A stretch of 64,000 nt of DNA from Thelonectria olida. Lineage: Eukaryota; Ascomycota; Sordariomycetes; Hypocreales; Nectriaceae. Below are positions 57,430-64,000 of this stretch, one piece after another. A model generated the notes under the pieces. That model was not told the DNA's origin, made no database searches, and was given only the letters and a program-made list of their open reading frames with translations. Position 1 is the stretch's first letter. Each line of letters begins with the position of its first letter. The translations under genes were made by a program, and so were the position numbers. The stretch covers positions 1,860,001-1,924,000 of the forward strand of contig JAGPYM010000005.1 in assembly GCA_020736575.1 (NCBI GenBank). The letters run 5' to 3'.

Positions 57430-59925
57430 TTACCGAGAAGATTCTGTGATCGATGACCACTCACTAGGGTCAAAGTCCAGAAAGTCTTCTTCCATCATTC
57501 CCATGATGGATTTGTTCCCCGTAAACCAATCCTCCAACAATCGGGGCGTTGGGTGTGGAGGGACATTGCCCGTCGCAAAATCACCGCTAGGAACCACTCT
57601 GTCTGTCGGATGAAGCTCGGGTATGAAGCCCAGCTGGGAGAAGTAGACGTCGAAATCGTTTCCTATCATGATCATATCATGGTCCTGCTGCGCCCGGGAC
57701 TTGGCCTCGACGTAGAGTGAGGCGATTTGGTGGAGCACCCTGCACAGGCGTTGAAACTTGGCGATGGCGGGGGACATGGATGAGACGGGCTGTAGGCTCG
57801 CGGCGAACTGGTCAAGTCGCTCGAGATCGCCGGCGTTGGACGTTTCGATGACGTGGCAGAAGAGAACGGTGAAAGGCGTGAAGGGAGCGTACAGGATCGT
57901 CCTGCAGCGTGTTAGCGACGAACGACCAGCTTGAAGAGTAGCGCGTACCAATGCAGATATCCAAGTGTCGAGTAGCGGCTGTCTGAGGTGAGCTTCATGC
58001 ACTCCCCATGGCACTTGAAGGCCATCCTCGCTGCGTCGATGCACTCGGCATTGAAAGTGCTAGGAAACCCCGGGGCGCTTGGGATCGCGCGATAAATCAG
58101 AGTGAGGGACGATAGGTGAGTGACTTGGCCCGACTTGAGAATCATGTCCATTGACATGGCGCGCCTTTGTTGTGGTTGGCCCTCGCCCATGTCCACACTT
58201 TCCATCATGCCGTTTTCTTGCCTCACGGTTGACGATACATCCTCCAACACCTTCCACTGCTGCTTCATCGTCTGTACCAGGAGTTGCGCAGTGTCAACCT
58301 GCTGCTCTGCCAGCCGGGTCATAGCCGCGGGGCTGTAAAGTTGCTCGTAAACATCGCCCAGTACGCTACCCGTCTTGATCCACGCATTCAACATTTCCTG
58401 CCATGGTGCTGTCAGGTGAATGTTGCCAAAGCGGCGTGGCGTCGAGACGTCCCAGTCCTGGATGACCGAGTTGCGTCCGAAGCGGAGCGAGAGGCCTTTG
58501 TCCATCATGTAACAAAACCAAAAGATAGACAGCTTTGTATTGTTGGCGTCGGTTTCCGCATCCTCGAGACGATGCCAGCCAAGCGTCTGGCACATGGCGG
58601 CGGCGGCACTGTTGAGCTGATAGCCAAGAGTGAATTTTGAGATTTCGATTGCATATGTGGCCTATTCCAGTCAGTTGGAAGATGGGGAAGGAGAGTAGCC
58701 GAGAGAAGATCACGTACACCGAGTAATAAAGCCTCGACCATCTCTTTGTTTGAGTGTTGCAGCAAGGGCCAGTTGGACAGAGCCGTCTCCAGATTGTCCC
58801 TGCAAAGATGGTGGTATTTCAGAAAATCCCCATTCTGGGACGTGTCGGCGATGGCTTTATCCTGAAAGAGGTAGTAAAGGCCGGCGTTGACAATGATGAA
58901 GACAGCGATGTTGTAGTCCTCAGTGGCAAAGTAGACGTTGCGACAAGACTCTATGAAATACTCGACGGTGATGAACGAGCAGCTCGTGATGAATGCCATA
59001 GGTGGCGTGGCTTATTGTGTCAGACATCGTGTAATAATCCTGTTGCTAATCTAACTCACTCTGGATCTCGCGCAATAACTTCAACACGACATCTGACGGC
59101 GGCATAGGGAGGTGGTTGATACCTCCCGTGGGCACTGTTTTTTGGTGTGCAAACATGGCCTCCTGCGAGATACCTTTTCGGTCTTGCATCTGAACCATCT
59201 GTTTGAGAGAAGCCAGCGCATGCTGGATGTCGGGACTGGGTTGTTGTAAGGGGGTGCTCGTCACGGCCTGTTCGAGGAACTCCCCAACGGACATGGCCTG
59301 GGCTTTCATTGACGAGCTGCCCTCAAACGCCCCGTCGTTGCTGGTGTCGGATGGAGATGGCTTAAAGACGTTGCTGGACACGGTAGCAACAGGATGGGAG
59401 AAGGCTTGCGTCGGAGTTGGGTCTGAGACGTCGCTACGACTGAGATATGTCGTGATTTTGCCGAGCTTGTCTTCGATACCGGTAAGGCGAGCAGCCAAGT
59501 GATCGATCTTGCGCTCACTGCCACGTTCTATTAGTAGACATTCGTAAGCAAGAGATACAGGCTGAGATGCTTACTATTGGTTGGAGATCATAACTCTCTG
59601 CCTTACCTCCCTAGGCTTTTGACCGAGCCCGGTAGTGCTGCAGTCCCTCTGCGCGGCCTGGCAATTGGAACATGGAAGACCTTTTTCTTTGTCGCATCGT
59701 ATCTGAAATCCTCTTCAATGTCAAAGGGCGTTTCTGGGCGCATTCACGCAATGGAGGGATGGGAAGAGGTTTACGTACCTTTCGAGAGCGGCATTGATCG
59801 CACTATCATTCCCAATTGAGAGAAAATATGTTAGGGATTTCGGAAGTGCAAGCAACACGCTTGGTTGAACATACCGCTCTTCGAGGGCCATCCGGGCCTT
59901 CGGGTGCCGGCGCCGCCTCGACCAT
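57430..59925 (-). CDS. Zn2Cys6 transcription factor, likely regulator of the adjacent ABC transporter
   Basis: Seven exons: 59925..59875, 59802..59779, 59702..59575, 59517..59060, 59010..58718, 58661..57949 and 57901..57430; introns of 47 to 76 bp; 712 aa, closing in frame. The cluster reads RRACDQCRSRK, then IRCDKEKGLPCSNCQ and DC, with all six Cys present. Exon 2 is a 24-base microexon encoding exactly CDQCRSRK. A coiled linker follows (QYERKIDHLAARLTGIEDKL), then the fungal transcription factor middle domain (TVEYFIESCRNVYFATEDYN, MCQTLGWHRLEDAETD, FWFCYMMDKGLSLRFGR). It is nuclear and binds CGG half-sites. It is divergent from the ABC gene with three CGG-N4-CCG sites between them. Confidence 0.93.
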
Positions 59926-60017
59926 CGGAATCAGCTGAATGACGATTGAATATGAATTAGAGAAGAAATGATAAGCAGAGATGAATTAGCCGGTGCAGCT
60001 GTAGATGTCAATGCCAA

Positions 60018-60027
60018 CGGAGCCCCG
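60018..60027. promoter_or_regulatory. CGG-N4-CCG site 1
   Basis: CGGAGCCCCG, an inverted CGG repeat with four-base spacer, the kind bound by Zn2Cys6 dimers. It lies between the factor's TATA box and its ATG, so it could serve autoregulation. Confidence 0.5.
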
Positions 60028-60082
60028 AAGGCCGAAAGCTGCTCCTTTATATGACGCCGAAAAGTGACCAAGTTCGGTCTGC

Positions 60083-60092
60083 CGGAGTCCCG
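60083..60092. promoter_or_regulatory. CGG-N4-CCG site 2
   Basis: CGGAGTCCCG, differing from site 1 only in the spacer, between the two TATA boxes. Confidence 0.5.
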
Positions 60093-60193
60093 GGACGCCG
60101 ATTGGTCACACAGCTGCCGAAGCGGGTCGTCCTCCTCCTGCTTCACTTACACGGCGTCGACACGCATCCGCTTATGCCTTCACTCCGGGCCGC

Positions 60194-60203
60194 CGGGGCT
60201 CCG
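60194..60203. promoter_or_regulatory. CGG-N4-CCG site 3
   Basis: CGGGGCTCCG, the exact reverse complement of site 1, 53 bases before the transporter's TATA box. Confidence 0.5.
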
Positions 60204-60373
60204 AAATACCTATGCCCATGGACTCTAGGGCTGGCGGCATAATATTTTGAAGTTGTATAAAGGCGAAGCCGGATCTGTCTCCTGACACCAAGTGCCAAAC
60301 CCACCACACACTCATTTACGTTCATTCTACGGGTTCAGATCACCACCTCTCTTCACGCCCAACGCTCGCAGCA

Positions 60374-63300
60374 ATGGAGCACGAACTCGATACCGTCAAA
60401 CAGAGGCCGGGAACTGCCGAAGAAGGGGATGCTATCCTCTCAATCCCGTCCGAAGCCGCTCCTGTGTCATCCGACGAACCCTCAGGCAATGGCTTTTTCG
60501 TAGGCGTCCCCGGTCTGATCCTCCCTTGATCGCGATAATCTACTGACACTCTGCCAGCGTGTCTTCACGTACAACGATACCGTCGGTTGGATCTCGACCT
60601 CCATCGCCCTGGTTTGCATAGTTGCTTCGGGCGTCCTGCTTCCACTGATGAATCTGGTCTTTGGCAAGTTTGTTACCGTCTTCAACGGCTTTAATACCGG
60701 CGAAAAAACACCACACGAGTTTCGAAAAGACGTCAATCATTACACGTAAGCGTGCATCTTTGATGGCAAAGATCGGATTGAGCTGACACCAATCCCTAGA
60801 CTTTACTTTGTGTACCTTTTTGTCGCAAAGCTTGTCCTGGTCTACATCTGGACGGTAAGTGTTGCTCGATGCAGCCGTGGGAGGCTTCAACTAACCGCTT
60901 GTCTTGCCATAGACTATCGTTTCGATCAATGCTATCCGTGTCACTCGCTCCCTCCGCATCGACTTCCTCAAGCAGACGCTTCGACAAGAGATTGGATACT
61001 TTGACTCCTCAGAGCCCGGCTCCGTCTCGACCAGCCTCAACACCGGCGGCAACCTGGTCAGCCAGGGCATATCCGAGAAATTTGGTCTGTCGGTTCAGGC
61101 CGCAACGACCTTTTTCGCATCCTTTGTCGTTGCCTTTGTCGTGCAGTGGAAGCTTACGCTCATCACCCTGTGCATCGTGCCCTTTATGCTGATCGTCATA
61201 ACCATCTGCGTCACCATCGACGCCAAGATTGAGAACAAGCTGCTGGCGACATGGGGAGAGGCCGACAAGCTGGCAGAAGAGGTGTTCGCGAGCATTAAGA
61301 ACGTGCATGCTTTCTGGGCCTTTTCTAAAATGTCTGGAAAGTTCGAAACCATTGTGGACCAAGCGAGGACGCTCGGGAAGAAGAAGCCGCCCATTTACGC
61401 TGTCATGTTCTGTGTTCAATTTTTCTGCATCTATGCTGGATACGGACTCGCCTTTTGGCAGGGAATCCGCATGTATCACAGCGGCGAGATCACTGAGCCA
61501 GGCGACATTGTCACGTATGTTTCCCTTGGCGACTCTTCATTGCGCATCAATACTGACTCTTGTTTCATAGGGTCATCCTCGCCGTTGTCCTCGCTGCACA
61601 GGGCCTGACGGCGATTGCCCCCCAAATCATGGTTGTATCTAAGGCCACGGCTTCAGCCGAGGATATATTCAAGACAATAGATCGCAAGTCCAAGATTGAT
61701 TCGCTCTCTACAGAGGGATCTAGGCCGTCAGAATGTCACGGAGACATTGTCTTTCACCAGGTCGAATTCGCCTATCCTTCCCGGCCTAATGTACAGGTCT
61801 TGAAGGACCTAGACCTTATCATCCCTGCTAACAAGACGACTGCGATTGTTGGGCCAAGCGGGTCTGGGAAGAGTACGATCGTCAGCCTGTTGGAGAGGTG
61901 GTTCTCCCCTTCAGATGGTGTCATCACCCTTGACGGGCAAACGATAGATGACCTTAACATCCAGTGGCTCAGGACGAGCGTTAGGCTAGTTCAACAGGCA
62001 CGTTCTCTTCTTCCCTTTCAGCCCCCCCCTCATGTCCTATTCTGTTGGTATCCTTCAGGTGCTCAGCTGTACTGACTTCTTTCCACAGGAGCCTGTCTTG
62101 TTCAACGGCACCGTCTTCCAGAATGTTGCGTACGGCCTGTCTGGCACACCCCAAGCCACACTTCCTGATGACGAGAAGTATAAGCTTGTGAAGGACGCTT
62201 GCAAAGCGGCGTATGCCTACGAGTTCATTGAGAGGCTACCAAAGGTAGAATCAAGAGCCTAGGATGTGAGACCCTCTGCTAAACTGAACAGGGATTTGAG
62301 ACACAAATCGGTCAGCGTGGCGCCATGCTCTCAGGCGGACAGAAGCAGCGCTTGGCTATAGCCAGGAGCATCATATCCAACCCCCGAGTCCTTCTCTTAG
62401 ACGAGGCCACCAGTGCCCTTGACGCAAACTCAGAGCGTATCGTTCAACAGGCACTCGACAATATCGCCGTGGATCGTACCGTGGTTGTCATTGCACACAG
62501 GCTGTCAACTATTCGCCACGCGGACAACATCGTTGTCATGGCAAATGGGACTATCTTAGAGCAGGGAACCCACACTGAGCTGATTGACTTGGGTGGTGCC
62601 TATTCTCGACTTGTTCAAGCTCAAGATCTGGGCCACAATAACGACCATGAAGACGAGGCCAAACAGGAGACAGCTGCATACATTGGTGATGATAAGATCA
62701 AGTCTCTGAGTGCATCTTCAACGGGCTTGGAGGAAAGTCACGCCCGAGAGCCAAACGCCGAGACGATTAACTACAACTTGTTGAAATCGTTGGCCATCAT
62801 CATACGGGAGCAAAAGTGTCTTTGGGTACCATTTACGGTTCTCGCGGGAGCTGCTGCCTTAGGAGGTTTGCATCTTCAATTCCCCCCTGAGTGAAGGCAT
62901 CATGCTCATGATCTCAACAGGTGGCTCTAATCCCGCTCTGGCTGTTCTGTTCTCCCGAGTCCTCGATGCATTCGCCCTCACCGGCCACGCCATGGTCGAG
63001 CGCGGAAACTTCTACGCCCTCATGTTCTTCGTCATGGCGCTGGCCAACCTGGTTGTCTATTCTATCCTTGGGTGGATGTCTACCATCATCTCCCAGCAGA
63101 TCATGAACTTCTATCGACATGACATCTTCAACAGCGTCTTACGACAGGACATGGCCTTCTTCGACGACCCCGATAATACAACTGGCGCCCTGGTCTCGCG
63201 ATTAGCAACTGAGCCAACCGCGCTCCAAGACCTACTCTCATCTAACATCGCCTTGATCCTCACCATCATCGTCAATCTCATTTCCAGTTGCATACTGGCG

Positions 63301-64000
63301 ATTGCGTACGGGTGGAAGCTGGGGCTAGTGCTCACCTTCGGCGCTTTGCCGCCTCTCGTTGCATCTGGCTATATTCGCATTCGCCTTGAGTTCAAACTCG
63401 ACGAGGCCGCGGCGTCGCGGTTCGCCAACAGTGCCGGCATCGCGTCCGAGGCAATCATGGCCATCCGCACCGTTGCGTCGCTGACGCTTGAAGACGAGAT
63501 CTTGGCCCGGTACGAGGAGAGTCTTCGATCCATCGCGCGAGCTTCCGTGACAAGCCTGGTTGGTAGCATGTTCTGGTATTCCCTGAGCCAGTCCATGTCT
63601 TTCCTAGCAATGGCTCTTGGGTTTTGGTATGGCGGTCGATTGATCTCATTTGGTGAGTATACTCCGCAGCAGTTCTATACTGCTTTTATCGCAGTCATTT
63701 TTGCAGGCGAAGCCGCGGCGGCTCTCTTCACATACACCACCAGCATCACCCAAGCTACGGGAGCAGCGAATTATGTTTTCAACCTTCGAAAGGGAACGCC
63801 CGCAGATATGAAGGACAACTGCCCTCCCAGTCACGACACCAGCGGCGAGCAAGGTGCACTTGCTCTGAACATTCAGGACCTGGAGTTCGCTTATCCACGC
63901 CGCCCGGGCACCAAGGTCCTTCAAGGTGTTTCTCTCTCCATTCAACCTGGTCAGTTTGCCGCATTTGTTGGCGCGTCGGGGTGTGGCAAGACGACGGCGA
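60374..64000 (+). CDS. ABCB-type full multidrug transporter (3' end outside window)
   Basis: Eight exons visible: 60374..60499, 60558..60745, 60800..60854, 60913..61514, 61571..61997, 62089..62244, 62292..62865 and 62921 to the window end. Membrane domain 1 precedes nucleotide-binding domain 1: Walker [10 protein letters not shown], signature LSGGQKQR, Walker [14 protein letters not shown]-loop [11 protein letters not shown]. Membrane domain 2 follows, and the window stops in the second Walker A ([10 protein letters not shown]). This is the TMD-NBD-TMD-NBD layout of P-glycoprotein-like pumps at the plasma membrane or vacuole, which export hydrophobic compounds. The intron at 61998..62088 uses a GC donor (CAG|GCACGT). 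It shares a promoter with the Zn2Cys6 gene, suggesting inducible drug or metabolite efflux. Confidence 0.94.

Larger units (their letters stand above)
59926..60373. promoter_or_regulatory. Bidirectional promoter with three CGG-N4-CCG sites
   Basis: A 448-bp region between the divergent transcription factor and ABC transporter genes. TATAAA occurs on the minus strand at 60051-60046, 126 bases before the factor's ATG, and on the plus strand at 60256-60261, 118 bases before the transporter's ATG. A CCAAT box (ATTGG) is near 60101. Three inverted CGG repeats are listed separately. Confidence 0.65.

Overview
The window reads as nuclear DNA of a filamentous ascomycete fungus. The supporting signs are many short introns (mostly 47 to 96 bp, GT..AG, with CTRAC-like branch sites), two Zn2Cys6-type regulators, a DUF3425-type bZIP, a HET-domain protein, an augmin (HAUS6) subunit and mannitol-1-phosphate dehydrogenase. 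A sordariomycete, possibly hypocrealean, is an inference from overall gene character, not something proved here. Exon coordinates were worked out by hand from splice signals and reading frame. Every complete multi-exon model reported as intact closes in frame; the exceptions are described in their entries.

Layout. 1 to 20 kb is an ordinary conserved-gene region: the 3' end of a fungal transcription factor (+), a membrane-anchored short-chain dehydrogenase (-), a DUF2235 hydrolase (-), a peroxisomal crotonase ending in SKL (-), an RBM25-like splicing factor (-) divergent from the mitoribosomal protein bS21m (+), HAUS6 (-), a two-span cell-surface protein (+), and a secreted sulfatase (-) divergent from a DUF3425 bZIP (+). 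A decayed gene lies at 21.3 to 22.1 kb. 23 to 33 kb carries mannitol-1-phosphate 5-dehydrogenase (-) and glucose-6-phosphate isomerase (-), two enzymes sharing fructose-6-phosphate. They are separated by about 7 kb in which I see no convincing gene.

34.8 to 54 kb looks like an accessory island concerned with self/non-self recognition and defence. It holds a HET-domain protein, a 1334-residue TPR-CHAT putative caspase-like protease, an HMT1-type half ABC transporter, a small hydrophobic secreted protein, a damaged gene with a partial ubiquitin-like (ULD) domain, a 52-residue cysteine-rich secreted peptide, an orphan protein lacking its 5' end, and an intact HeLo-like-N plus ULD protein. A further possibly decayed gene lies near 55 to 56 kb.

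56.5 to 64 kb has a MARVEL-like four-span membrane protein and a divergent pair: a Zn2Cys6 transcription factor (-) and a full-length ABCB-type multidrug transporter (+, cut by the window end). Their shared 448-bp promoter contains three CGG-N4-CCG inverted repeats and two opposed TATA boxes, a layout suggesting that the factor controls both itself and the pump.

No tRNA, rRNA, transposon or CRISPR was found.
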